This document shows, in pieces, positions 39,501-46,560 of a DNA stretch of 51,664 nt (its first letter is position 1; every line of letters begins with the position of its first letter). The notes under the pieces were generated by a model that searched no databases, was not told the origin of the DNA, and saw nothing but the letters and a program-made list of their open reading frames with translations. Both the position numbers and the translations under genes were made by a program. This stretch comes from a virus, in IMG/VR virus record IMGVR_UViG_3300001473_000098, positions 1 to 51,664 of that record; one strand, 5' to 3'.

Positions 39501-39964
39501 GGCGTCACCGCCGGCGCATCCGCCCGTTGCGGCCACGATCCGCGCACCCGGTCCACCTTCCAGAACGACCCGTCAAACCGGCTGCCCGATCGCGCCGCGT
39601 GGACCTTCGCGCCGTGGATCACCGCCGAATTGTCGCGATTGACGATGCGCCCGACCTGCTCCGACGACAGTTTTGTTTCCGTCAACAGCCGAAAGCAAAG
39701 ATGATGCCGCGGCGCGGTCAGGTAGTTCGACCGTCTCGGACTTTGAATCTCGGAAAGCGTCAGATTGTATTGATCCAGGACCTGACGGACGATAGCCCGG
39801 ACCGGGATCGGGACACCGCCAGACTGGCGCACCAAGTAAATTCTGTAGGCCCGCAACGGCATTGGCAAGTGGTGCTGGATGTCGGCCCAGCGCAGCCGGC
39901 CGTTGACCAGGTTGACAATCGCAGCGCGATCCTTGGCGGCGGACGTTGCTTCAACCGTGTGCAT
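39497..39964 (-). CDS. DnaA domain IV-like protein
   Basis: The C-terminal 60 residues (SNYLTAPRHHLCFRLLTETK, then LSSEQVGRIVNRDNSAVIHG) match the DnaA DNA-binding domain, which reads GR.FGGRDHTTVLH in the bacterial protein. AAGGAG precedes ATG 39964. There is no AAA+ domain, so it is a DNA-binding-only version (155 aa). It may bind DnaA-box-like or phage-specific sites to help start replication. It lies between the ParB-like and MT-A70 genes. Confidence 0.82.
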   Translation of the reverse strand: MHTVEATSAAKDRAAIVNLVNGRLRWADIQHHLPMPLRAYRIYLVRQSGGVPIPVRAIVRQVLDQYNLTLSEIQSPRRSNYLTAPRHHLCFRLLTETKLSSEQVGRIVNRDNSAVIHGAKVHAARSGSRFDGSFWKVDRVRGSWPQRADAPAVTP

Positions 39965-39968
39965 CGCC

Positions 39969-40751
39969 CTACTCCTTGTCGCGGACATAAAGCCCGCTGG
40001 TCGGATATTTGACGGTGTAGACATTCGAAATCGCGACGCGCATGGCCATGGCCGGCGTGTCGCCGCCAAGCCGGATCCTGTTCGCCGCGGCGAGCATTTC
40101 CGCCGCGGTCTGCGCCCCAAGCGCCCGCGCGACCTTTTCGACCTGGGCCGATGGGTTGCGATGAAACAGAAAGGCCAGCGCCAGGATCATGTTTGCCCGC
40201 AGCACGCGGCGGACGTCCGGCCAGGCCTTGCGCAGGGCCTTCAGGGCCTTTGTGGTGTTGGCATAGCCATATTCGTTCAAGGCCCTGTGCACCGCGGCAA
40301 TCGCCATGGTTTCGCGCGGCGCCGATGATCCAATCCCGCAATCGGCCGCTTCCAGAAGCCCGTTGATCCGAAGCGCGGTCGGGTCGCCGGCGGTCACAAG
40401 CGCATGATGCTTTTCAACCAGGGTCACCGCCCTGCGGTCGGAATTGATGCCGACAAAGGCCGCGGCTTCATCCTCGATCGACGCGAACGTGAAGATAACG
40501 GTCGGCGCGCCATAGACTTGCGGATGCCGGCGTGCGGCCTCGCGCCGGTGCTGCCCTTCGACCACGGCGAACCGGCCGCGCGGACGCCTGGCAAGGGTCA
40601 GCGAGCCGAACTTTTCCCAGCGGAAATCATCGACGATCGCCTGAACAAGCGCTTCGTTCAGCGGCCGCTGATAGAGCGGGTCGACATCGATCAGATCGAC
40701 ATTGACGAAGTCGGTTTGCGGCGGCGTACCGATCGAATTGCGAGACGTCAT
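39969..40751 (-). CDS. ParB/Srx-nuclease-domain protein (DUF6551-like)
   Basis: The product has VDLIDVDPLYQRPLNEALVQ then FGSLTLARRPRGRFAVVEGQ and HRREAARR, the ParB N-terminal-domain pattern (VEGQHR in place of the usual DGxHR). The rest is helical. ParB-like phage proteins are DNA-binding or nucleases. Start 40751 comes from ATG after GGGAGGATGTTTGCGCC. It lies in the early leftward operon between the small membrane gene and the DnaA-like gene. Function in partition or replication is unclear. Confidence 0.8.
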   Translation of the reverse strand: MTSRNSIGTPPQTDFVNVDLIDVDPLYQRPLNEALVQAIVDDFRWEKFGSLTLARRPRGRFAVVEGQHRREAARRHPQVYGAPTVIFTFASIEDEAAAFVGINSDRRAVTLVEKHHALVTAGDPTALRINGLLEAADCGIGSSAPRETMAIAAVHRALNEYGYANTTKALKALRKAWPDVRRVLRANMILALAFLFHRNPSAQVEKVARALGAQTAAEMLAAANRIRLGGDTPAMAMRVAISNVYTVKYPTSGLYVRDKE

Positions 40752-40891
40752 GGCGCAAACATCCTCCCGGCGCGGAACCCCGCGCCCGTTCAAGGCTTCA
40801 AAACGTTTCAAAAACAGCCGCCGGGTTCGGGCCCGGGCTCGAGGCCTCACCCCGTCCCGACGGCGTGCCCCGTTCGGGGCTTGTCTGCCGC

Positions 40892-41062
40892 TTAAGGCGG
40901 CAGATTCTTGATCCATTCATCGAGCGCCCGTTTCAGGCGCTTGACCGGCCAGGCCGGGACAAACCAGATTTTGAGAATGAGCCCCAGCAGGACCGACAGG
41001 CCCCGGGCCAGGTGTTCGACGACGAACAGGATCACGGTCAGGACGATATGCCTTTGTTTCAT
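40892..41062 (-). CDS. small membrane protein (56 aa)
   Basis: Start 41062 overlaps the upstream stop as ATGA. The peptide is mostly two hydrophobic helices (IVLTVILFVVEHLARGLSVL then LGLILKIWFVPAW) with a basic C terminus (KRLKRALDEWIKNLPP). A hairpin CTGCCGC/GCGGCAG lies across its stop. It could be a superinfection-exclusion or toxin-like small protein, or a neutral membrane peptide; none can be chosen. Confidence 0.5.
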   Translation of the reverse strand: MKQRHIVLTVILFVVEHLARGLSVLLGLILKIWFVPAWPVKRLKRALDEWIKNLPP

Positions 41063-41358
41063 TCCCGCCATCCCATGATCTTTTGTGCTTTCAGATCTTC
41101 CATCCGGCGATCCAGTTCGGCGTTTTTCGCCGCGACCGCTTCGTCGTTCAGCCAGTCCGGACAATTGACCAGGGCGGCGGCCAAAAGCGGCGCGCGATAG
41201 ACAATATAGAGGCGCACCATGTTGATGCCGCTCGGTTCGGACGGGTTCGCGGACAGCCAGCGTTCCACGGTTTTGACCGGCACCCCGGTCTGACCGGAGA
41301 CACATTCGGCGGTTTTCAGCGGATGCCGGTCTGTCAGAAACCGGCGCAGGCCCTGCAT
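41059..41358 (-). CDS. small HTH regulator (99 aa)
   Basis: I took ATG 41358 because it lies just downstream of the operator triad; longer readings place the operators inside the gene. The protein contains VSGQTGVPVKTVERWLSANP, a clear helix-turn-helix, then VRLYIVYRAPLLAAALVNCP and a helical, Glu/Lys-rich C terminus. It could be a second lysogeny or early regulator that binds the CCCGCAT sites upstream of itself. It is part of the leftward operon. Confidence 0.65.
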   Translation of the reverse strand: MQGLRRFLTDRHPLKTAECVSGQTGVPVKTVERWLSANPSEPSGINMVRLYIVYRAPLLAAALVNCPDWLNDEAVAAKNAELDRRMEDLKAQKIMGWRE

Positions 41359-41370
41359 ATCCAGCGCGAT

Positions 41371-41429
41371 CCCGCATGCATGAGGAATTTTCCCGCATCC
41401 ATGCGGGTAAGTTCCCCCATACATGCGGG
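41371..41429. promoter_or_regulatory. operator triad: three phased CCCGCAT..ATGCGGG palindromes
   Basis: Site 1 41371-41386 (right arm degenerate), site 2 41392-41407 (perfect arms CCCGCAT and ATGCGGG around 2 bp), site 3 41414-41429 (one left-arm change). Centres are 21 and 22 bp apart, about two helical turns, all upstream of the HTH gene at 41358. This is the classic three-operator layout of a phage repressor. Confidence 0.68.
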
Positions 41430-41611
41430 AAGCTGTCGTGCGACATTCGAGATCGTCGAACAAAAGGACCCCGCTCATGACAGCACACCATGACATACAG
41501 CACCGCTTTCGCCTTTCAGTCTTGCCGCTCTGGCTGCGGTGGCTCCTGCAAACGCCGGAACCCAGCCCATCAGGCCCGCCGGTCGGCGCGGTCTGTTGAT
41601 CCGGGCGCAGC

Positions 41612-41833
41612 TCATGACTTTCCCCCCGCCGAAGCAAAAGCGGGCCGGACCTCATAGGCCCGGCCCAAGTCGGACGCAGACGCGTCCTGGGAGGAACGAA
41701 ACAGGGTGGCTTGTTGACCGAAGGAACACGATGTCGCCAGGAGGCCCAGACCAAGGACTGTCACCAGCACGAAGGTCAGTGCCGTCGGGATTGTTGCGGT
41801 CGGAGCGGAGGGCTGGAATGGATGGCGGGTCAT
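41612..41833 (-). CDS. small membrane or lipoprotein (73 aa)
   Basis: The start 41833 overlaps the Cro-like gene's stop as ATGA. A hydrophobic segment (TALTFVLVTVLGLGLLATSC) ends in Cys, so it may be a membrane anchor or an atypical lipobox. The remaining 40 residues are polar (QATLFRSSQDASASDLGRAY). It is the first gene behind Cro in the leftward unit. Function unknown; phages often encode small exclusion proteins at this position. Confidence 0.5.
   Translation of the reverse strand: MTRHPFQPSAPTATIPTALTFVLVTVLGLGLLATSCSFGQQATLFRSSQDASASDLGRAYEVRPAFASAGGKS
41631..41667 (-). terminator. candidate intrinsic terminator at the end of the small membrane gene
   Basis: On the minus strand GGGCCGG (41666-41660), an 11-nt loop and CCGGCCC (41648-41642) form a 7-bp all-GC stem, followed by GCTTTTGC. 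It overlaps the gene's 3' end and would stop the cro transcript unless antiterminated. Confidence 0.4.
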
Positions 41834-42054
41834 TCGGCGGCCTCCGAAATTGGTTTTTTAAGTTCCGGCAAATCAACGAAATCATTTGGCGTAACTTGAC
41901 CGCCCGTCTCGACATAAATCTGCCGAAGCTGCGAACGGCGCGGCATGCGATGGCCGCGACGCCATTTCCAGACGGCCTCAACAGACACGGAAAAACGCTC
42001 CGCGAGGTTCGCGTTGCTCAAATTTTCCAAATCTTTCCATTCATCCAAGGTCAT
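41830..42054 (-). CDS. Cro-like HTH repressor
   Basis: The protein contains NLSNANLAERFSVSVEAVWK and RRGHRMPRRSQLRQIYVETG, a classical Cro/C1-type helix-turn-helix with WKWRRG following the recognition helix. I selected ATG 42054 (74 aa); ATG 42072 lies inside the palindromic operator and would leave almost no leader. It is divergent from the repressor gene at 42150, the phage lysogeny switch. It would lower early transcription or shut off the repressor. Confidence 0.75.
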   Translation of the reverse strand: MTLDEWKDLENLSNANLAERFSVSVEAVWKWRRGHRMPRRSQLRQIYVETGGQVTPNDFVDLPELKKPISEAAE

Positions 42055-42058
42055 AAAT

Positions 42059-42078
42059 CCAAAAATGTACATTTTGGG
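42059..42078. promoter_or_regulatory. palindromic operator at the cro start (CC.AAAATGTACATTTT.GG)
   Basis: A 14-bp perfect palindrome AAAATGTACATTTT with CC and GG arms one base further out lies in the cro/repressor intergenic region. A leftward -35-like TTGACG (42089-42084) is next to it. The right half recurs at 44414-44426 (12 of 13 bases). It is the likely site for the Cro or repressor dimer. Confidence 0.62.
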
Positions 42079-42149
42079 CGTTTCGTCAACCCATTTTTTG
42101 GGGTCGCCCGTTCCAATCCGATATGGGTGGCGACATCAGGAAGCAAAAA

Positions 42150-42632
42150 ATGCACTATCTGGACATGAAAGAAACAGACAATAAGGCGACCCACCGGTTG
42201 CGCGAACTCCGGGAATCCCGCGGCTTTTCACAAGAAAAGGCGGGCGAGTTATTCGGCATGTCCACAAGCGGCTATCAAAAAATCGAACAGGGCAGCCGCG
42301 GCCTGAAGGCGAATGTGATCGCTAAAGCCTGCGAGATCTACGGTGTGGATGAAGGCGCCGTGCTCGGCAGCAGCAACCCGAGGCTGTACTCGGTTGTGTC
42401 GAATCCAACTAAAAATTTTGCGTTGCAATTAAATCGCGAACTGCTAACGTCCATAATTGTAAAGGTCGACGAGGTTAGGAAGTTGAGAAAAGTCGCCCTA
42501 GGCGGCAAAGAACCGGAACAATATGCGGAATTTGTTGCTGATCTTTACGAACTCGCAATGAGTAAAGGCGGCGATTTTGAGACGATTTCCTACTTCTTTG
42601 ACTTGGCGTCGTATGAGGAAGACAAAAAATAA
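42150..42632 (+). CDS. HTH_3 repressor (CI-like)
   Basis: ATG 42150 follows AGGAAGCAAAAA. The N-terminal domain (HRLRELRESRGFSQEKAGEL then FGMSTSGYQKIEQGSRG) is a classical helix-turn-helix. The C-terminal 90 residues (ALQLNRELLTSIIVKVDEVR..) are helical with no LexA/CI-type protease Ser-Lys pair, so self-cleavage by RecA is not expected. It is divergent from the Cro-like gene, so it is the candidate lysogeny repressor; the shorter start at 42165 is possible. Confidence 0.8.
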   Translation: MHYLDMKETDNKATHRLRELRESRGFSQEKAGELFGMSTSGYQKIEQGSRGLKANVIAKACEIYGVDEGAVLGSSNPRLYSVVSNPTKNFALQLNRELLTSIIVKVDEVRKLRKVALGGKEPEQYAEFVADLYELAMSKGGDFETISYFFDLASYEEDKK

Positions 42633-42683
42633 CTGACGCGCACTTGCAAATGGCCAAGATATCAAGATTATATGGGGCGCGGC

Positions 42684-43082
42684 ATGGATTATTCCCTAAG
42701 CGATGTGGAAAAGAGAATAGCAGAACGTTTCTCATCACCGAGTGAATGCTCTGTTTATGAAACCCTTGAGGCGATCAGCATAATCTGTATTTCCGCAGGG
42801 GAACAGCGGTTTCTGGACGATCATCTCCGGAATTTTTATGGTGTTGATGTTCAATTTTTACGCTCAAACCTACCCACTATTGAGCATGCTGCAAAAGAAC
42901 TGATCATCCGCCTCTTGCTGAAGACGGAAACGGAAATTGCCGAAAACGATCTGTTCTCCGTTCGGGACGCTTTGATTTACGATCAGTTCGGCGTATCCTT
43001 CGTGGACCAGCTCAACATGGTTCAATTGGCCCGGTACATCGGAATGATGCGGGCCATCATTGCGCAGTACAAGGCACCATGA
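42684..43082 (+). CDS. hypothetical protein (132 aa)
   Basis: Start 42684 follows GGGGCGCGGC; the earlier ATG 42672 has no ribosome site. The helical, acidic protein (MDYSLSDVEKRIAERFSSPS) has no known motif. Base composition here (42400-43000) is distinctly lower in GC than in the structural genes, suggesting later acquisition. It overlaps the next gene by 4 bp, so they form an operon, probably a moron expressed from the prophage. Confidence 0.6.
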   Translation: MDYSLSDVEKRIAERFSSPSECSVYETLEAISIICISAGEQRFLDDHLRNFYGVDVQFLRSNLPTIEHAAKELIIRLLLKTETEIAENDLFSVRDALIYDQFGVSFVDQLNMVQLARYIGMMRAIIAQYKAP

Positions 43083-43567
43083 CGCACAAATGCTATGATG
43101 AAGATATAGCAACGTTGTCCCGCGGGATGGCGGATCCGACCTTGTGTCGCGTTTATGAAGCCTTTCAACGAACCAATGGCGTTTTGACAAAAGCCAACGA
43201 ATGGGCGTTGCCACACCTATCGATCACAACCGATGAAGTGAAGCCGGATGTGGTCCCGCCGATTATTGTCGTCGGATCAAAGACGTCGCAGCGGATGTGG
43301 TTTGGCCAAGAATGGTCGGATTGCCCCCTGACGCGGCATCAGTTCCCGTTGGATCTCGAGATGGAAATGGTTTCCGCGCCGGCTTATTGCAAGGCAGCCA
43401 GCGGAACCCCTTACTACGGGATTGCGGTCTTCGACACACGCCACTCACCGGGACTTAACAAATCCACAGGCCCACTGACCATAGACCGACTGGTGTTCCC
43501 TATCAGATTCAAGCAGAACGGACCTACCTTCTGCGCATATATGGGGTCCGTGCTAAGCCAAGCTTAG
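43079..43567 (+). CDS. PAS_5-like hypothetical protein (162 aa)
   Basis: The middle has PPIIVVGSKTSQRMWFGQEW then HQFPLDLEMEMVSAPAYCKA and the C terminus LTIDRLVFPIRFKQNGPTFC, then AYMGSVL, a layout similar to alphaproteobacterial PAS_5 proteins, in which a RLLLPL strand leads to a final .V.G.. strand. The first 50 residues are polar. It overlaps the preceding gene and tail-to-tail overlaps the GNAT-like gene by 44 bp. A PAS-like sensor is plausible but not secure. Confidence 0.5.
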   Translation: MTHKCYDEDIATLSRGMADPTLCRVYEAFQRTNGVLTKANEWALPHLSITTDEVKPDVVPPIIVVGSKTSQRMWFGQEWSDCPLTRHQFPLDLEMEMVSAPAYCKAASGTPYYGIAVFDTRHSPGLNKSTGPLTIDRLVFPIRFKQNGPTFCAYMGSVLSQA

Positions 43568-44294
43568 ATATTTGTCGCGCCGAGTATTCGACGTAGGCGC
43601 GAGGCGAAGCGACCAACCAGTCATCTTCGTGGATGTGGTCTATTGGCGGCGCCTTTTTCCAATCGACACTGAACGGCTCTGCAAGGCGATAGCCCGCGCG
43701 CGAATGAAACCCTGCATAGACACCTTCAGTATGCATCAGGCCGTAGATCCAGTCATAGTTCCAATGAAGCAGAGCAATAAAGAACCCCATATGGACAAGC
43801 GCTTCAGAGAACCCGTCTCCCCGGTATTCCTCATGCACCCAGAAATCGCCGTGATAAGCAACCCGGCCGGTAATCTCGAACGCACCCAAACAATGTTGCT
43901 TGCCTAATTCGAATTCACTCGGATCCACCTGGTTCGCCGCTTTCCGTCGCTGCTGACTGTTCCAATGCTCCGCAAGCGTGCGCGCTTGAAGATCTTCGAC
44001 CCGTGCGGCTTGTATCGACACGCACTTTTCGTCTTTGTCGTACAAACCGATCCAGAAAAAATTGGCTTCATGCAAATCAAATTGTCGCCCGTCAAAATCG
44101 TCGGTCAGCTCCTTACCGTCCAGGGCCGCGGCAGTCTCCTGCAACAGATCGCAATCAAAATGCAACTCATACGTCAGACCGCGACTGCGGATTTCCGTGT
44201 CGATCTGGGCGATCGCCAGGGCCGCCGAAAGCGAGTTGCGGTTACCGGTCATGTCAACATCCACAGGAATCCGCAGGCGTTCTAATACGTGCAT
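43524..44294 (-). CDS. GNAT-like acetyltransferase-fold protein (256 aa)
   Basis: The C-terminal half has GDFWVHEEYRGDGFSEALVH, a GNAT motif A-like acetyl-CoA loop (RGDGFSEALV in place of RGxGxG/A), and YGLMHTEGVYAGFHSRAGYR, a GNAT C-terminal pattern. The N-terminal half (LTYELHFDCDLLQETAAALD then RIQAARVEDLQARTLAEHW-like helices) is unassigned. It is transcribed opposite to the adjacent repressor operon, which marks it as a moron or a lysogenic-conversion gene. Substrate unknown. Confidence 0.6.
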   Translation of the reverse strand: MHVLERLRIPVDVDMTGNRNSLSAALAIAQIDTEIRSRGLTYELHFDCDLLQETAAALDGKELTDDFDGRQFDLHEANFFWIGLYDKDEKCVSIQAARVEDLQARTLAEHWNSQQRRKAANQVDPSEFELGKQHCLGAFEITGRVAYHGDFWVHEEYRGDGFSEALVHMGFFIALLHWNYDWIYGLMHTEGVYAGFHSRAGYRLAEPFSVDWKKAPPIDHIHEDDWLVASPRAYVEYSARQISKLGLARTPYMRRR

Positions 44295-44505
44295 GGTTAA
44301 TTTTCCCCAAAACTAGCAAAGCCGAAATCGGCAAACCGAGCGCTACACAACCCCGTTTTCAGGGCGTCTCGGCACCTTTTCAGAACCTATACGTACAATT
44401 TGTACTTTACAATATGTCCATTTTGGCTTTATTTGGATCAATCTTGCTTCTGATCGCAAGCGGCCAAACCAGTCAGATCTGACTGTTTTCAAAAGGAGGA
44501 AAGCC
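44295..44505. promoter_or_regulatory. control region of the rightward operon with palindromes and half-operator
   Basis: The 211 bp hold GTACAA-T-TTGTAC (44393-44405), a Cro-operator half site ATGTCCATTTTGG (44414-44426) and a weak promoter candidate TTTACA (44406-44411), N18, TATTTG (44430-44435). Palindrome copy 3 follows, then AAGGAGG before the gene at 44506. No gene is seen here; it is probably the promoter of the second early operon. Confidence 0.55.
44470..44485. promoter_or_regulatory. palindromic operator CAGTCAGATCTGACTG, copy 3
   Basis: The exact 16-bp palindrome lies 20 bp before the first ATG of the rightward operon, flanked one base away by AAA and TTT, like copies 1 and 2. Confidence 0.65.
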
Positions 44506-44739
44506 ATGAAACACACCGCCAACATGACGCCGATGGATCTGATCTGCTGCGGGCACTCTGTACCGGATCACCTTTTTTCAGACGCGCAACGCGCGGACAT
44601 GACGGGCAGCCCCTACCGGGCACAAGACGCGGATGGTCGTTGGTACAGCACGACGTTGAACGACAAAGACCGCAAGTTTCGCCAGTCCTATTGGAAACCG
44701 GACACGGGACACCGAGCGGATTTCGTCGCGGGGCTCTGA
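44506..44739 (+). CDS. hypothetical phage protein (77 aa)
   Basis: ATG 44506 follows AAGGAGGAAAGCC, a strong ribosome site. The product has MTPMDLICCGHSVPDHLFSD and SYWKPDTGHRADFVAGL, with a CC and several His, but no known motif. It is the first gene of the second early operon and is followed by a small hairpin CGGCGG/CCGCCG (44763-44779) before the next gene. Function unknown. Confidence 0.6.
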   Translation: MKHTANMTPMDLICCGHSVPDHLFSDAQRADMTGSPYRAQDADGRWYSTTLNDKDRKFRQSYWKPDTGHRADFVAGL

Positions 44740-44802
44740 TGCCCCTTTGTCGGCACCAAGCGCGGCGGCCTAACCGCCGCCCTCTCCCGAAAGGAATCTG
44801 AC

Positions 44803-45012
44803 ATGCCTACGCTTTATCGGATCGGCGTCATCGGAACGAAAGGCGGCAACCGGCGCTATGTGTCGGGCACGGCCAATCAAATCGAAATTGAGGCCCGCGA
44901 CGACGCGCTGCATTGGAATAAGCGTGAAGCGAAAATCCTGTGCGACGCTTTCAACGCCGAATTTATCCGACTGAAACGCGATGAACGCTTCCAGATCGAG
45001 CGGGCCGCCTGA
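44803..45012 (+). CDS. hypothetical phage protein (69 aa)
   Basis: The start follows GAAAGGAATCTGAC. The basic-acidic 69-aa peptide (MPTLYRIGVIGTKGGNRRYV) has a compact strand-like N-terminal half and a helical rest (HWNKREAKILCDAFNAEFIR). The shared base with the following start places it in the same operon as the PAPS-reductase gene. No family is recognised. Confidence 0.6.
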   Translation: MPTLYRIGVIGTKGGNRRYVSGTANQIEIEARDDALHWNKREAKILCDAFNAEFIRLKRDERFQIERAA

Positions 45013-46136
45013 TGCCCGACATTGCCGCCACCCCGCAAATCGACCGTCTGGTGAAATCCGGCGCGCCCGTCGCCATCGGCGTTTCGGGGGGCAAGGACAG
45101 CCAGGCCTGCGCCCTCGCCACATTCGACCATCTTGACCGGATCGGCCATACCGGGCCGCGCTTGCTGGTGCATGCCGATCTCGGATCCGTCGAATGGAAC
45201 GCCTCGCTTCCGGCATGCCATGCCCTGGCCGAAAAACTCGGATGCGACCTGGTCGTCGTCCGCCGCAAGGCCGGCGGCCTGATGCAGCGCTGGCAAAGTC
45301 GGTGGCATTCCAGCCGCACCCGCTATGAAGCCCTTTCAACCGTCACCCTCGTGCCGTGCTGGTCGACCCCCGGGATGCGCTTTTGCACCTCGGAGATGAA
45401 AACCCACGTCATCACCGCCGAGCTGAAGCGGCGGTTCAAGGGGCAGGCAATCATCAACGTCACAGGGATCCGCCGCCAGGAAAGCGCCCGCCGCGCCCAG
45501 ACGGCCATCGCCGGCAAAAGCGCCGACGGCCGCCTGATCCATTGGCGCCCCATCGCCAACTGGTCCACAGACGACGTCTTCGGCGAAACCGCTGCGCACG
45601 GGCAGCACCCGCACCCCGCCTATACGGACTTCGGCATGAGCCGGGTGTCGTGCCGGTTCTGCATCATGCAGAACCTGGACGACATGGTCGCCGCGACACG
45701 GCAGCCGGAAGCGCACGGCATCTATCGGGAAATGGTCGGGCTGGAAATCGACAGCACGTTCGCCTTCCAGGGCGCGCGCTGGCTGGGAGACATCGCCCCT
45801 CACCTGTTGAGCGCCGAAGACCGCGCAGGCCTTGCCGACGCCAAGGACAGGGCCGCGCGGCGGGTCGCGGCCGAAGCGCGGATCACGAAGGAGATGCGCT
45901 ACGTCGCCGGCTGGCCAACCCGAATGCTGACGGATTCCGAAGCCGACTGTCTGGCCGAAGTCCGTACCGAGGTCAGCGGGTTGATGGGGTTTCGATCGGA
46001 CTTCCTGACCCGCGACGCGATCCACGGACGCTATGCCGACCTGCTCGCGCAGCAAGCGGCGAAGCGCAAGACAGGCGCCGGCAAGCCGAGGCGTCGCAAT
46101 TTCAAACTTCAGACCAATACGGGAGTTGCCGCATGA
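45012..46136 (+). CDS. PAPS-reductase-like PP-loop protein (374 aa)
   Basis: The PP-loop SGGKDS (25-30) marks an ATP-pyrophosphatase of the adenine-nucleotide alpha hydrolase type. Four cysteines at 116, 125, 214 and 217 (PCWSTPGMRFC and SCRFC) could bind a 4Fe-4S cluster or zinc. The middle has INVTGIRRQESARRAQTAIA and IHWRPIANWSTDDVF, typical of PAPS/APS reductases and phage relatives. It may thiolate or activate a nucleotide or tRNA, or act in DNA backbone sulfur chemistry; no partner genes point to dnd. Start overlaps the previous gene by one base. Confidence 0.82.
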   Translation: MPDIAATPQIDRLVKSGAPVAIGVSGGKDSQACALATFDHLDRIGHTGPRLLVHADLGSVEWNASLPACHALAEKLGCDLVVVRRKAGGLMQRWQSRWHSSRTRYEALSTVTLVPCWSTPGMRFCTSEMKTHVITAELKRRFKGQAIINVTGIRRQESARRAQTAIAGKSADGRLIHWRPIANWSTDDVFGETAAHGQHPHPAYTDFGMSRVSCRFCIMQNLDDMVAATRQPEAHGIYREMVGLEIDSTFAFQGARWLGDIAPHLLSAEDRAGLADAKDRAARRVAAEARITKEMRYVAGWPTRMLTDSEADCLAEVRTEVSGLMGFRSDFLTRDAIHGRYADLLAQQAAKRKTGAGKPRRRNFKLQTNTGVAA

Positions 46137-46366
46137 TGATGCTCAACCAGTATGCATCAAACCGGATGTATTTTTGGGAAGATGCCGAAGGAACAGAACT
46201 TTCCGACCTGTTCACCGATCGATGGCCGGCCTTGATCTGGGCGCTCGAACGCGGGTGGCATATCAAAATGGGGGATGAAGAATCCCTTTGGGCTGTCAGC
46301 CCCGGCCATGCCGCAGACTGGGTGGGGCTTCCGCCGAAGCACCCGTCAAAAAGGGTGTCGGCATGA
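46133..46366 (+). CDS. hypothetical phage protein (77 aa)
   Basis: ATG 46133 overlaps the PAPS-like stop as ATGA and follows GGGAGTTGCCGC. Three Met codons stand in a row at the start. The middle (TELSDLFTDRWPALIWALER) has a Trp-rich helix and the end contains GHAADWVGLPPKHPSK. No family is recognised. It is coupled to the next small membrane gene by a second ATGA. Confidence 0.6.
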   Translation: MMMLNQYASNRMYFWEDAEGTELSDLFTDRWPALIWALERGWHIKMGDEESLWAVSPGHAADWVGLPPKHPSKRVSA

Positions 46367-46554
46367 TCGCATCGTCGCTTGCTTACATCCTGACCGGCTT
46401 GTTTGTTTTTGTCGCGCTTGTCCTCATTGCCGACATCCTCGGCATTGTAAATCGTGCCGCGAAAAGGACTCCGATTGGGAGCCTGGTTCGTTGCATTCTG
46501 GTGTTCTGGCTTCTCGTGGCCGCGCTTATCGCCGCCCTCATCGGGGGGATCTGA
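46363..46554 (+). CDS. small two-helix membrane protein (63 aa)
   Basis: Start 46363 overlaps the upstream stop by 4 bp. Two hydrophobic segments (LAYILTGLFVFVALVLIADI and then VRCILVFWLLVAALIAALIG) flank a basic loop (VNRAAKRTPIG), so both termini probably face the same side. It is a typical unassigned phage membrane peptide, possibly involved in exclusion or host takeover. Confidence 0.58.
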   Translation: MIASSLAYILTGLFVFVALVLIADILGIVNRAAKRTPIGSLVRCILVFWLLVAALIAALIGGI

Positions 46555-46560
46555 ACGACC

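Noticed and set aside
40868-40910. Hairpins CCCCGTTCGGGG and CTGCCGC/GCGGCAG near the end of the small membrane gene as a terminator
   Set aside because: No T tract follows on the minus strand, so evidence for termination is too weak.
44763-44779. CGGCGG/CCGCCG hairpin between two small rightward genes
   Set aside because: Only a 6-bp stem with no T run; it is probably not a terminator and is noted only in the neighbouring gene entry.
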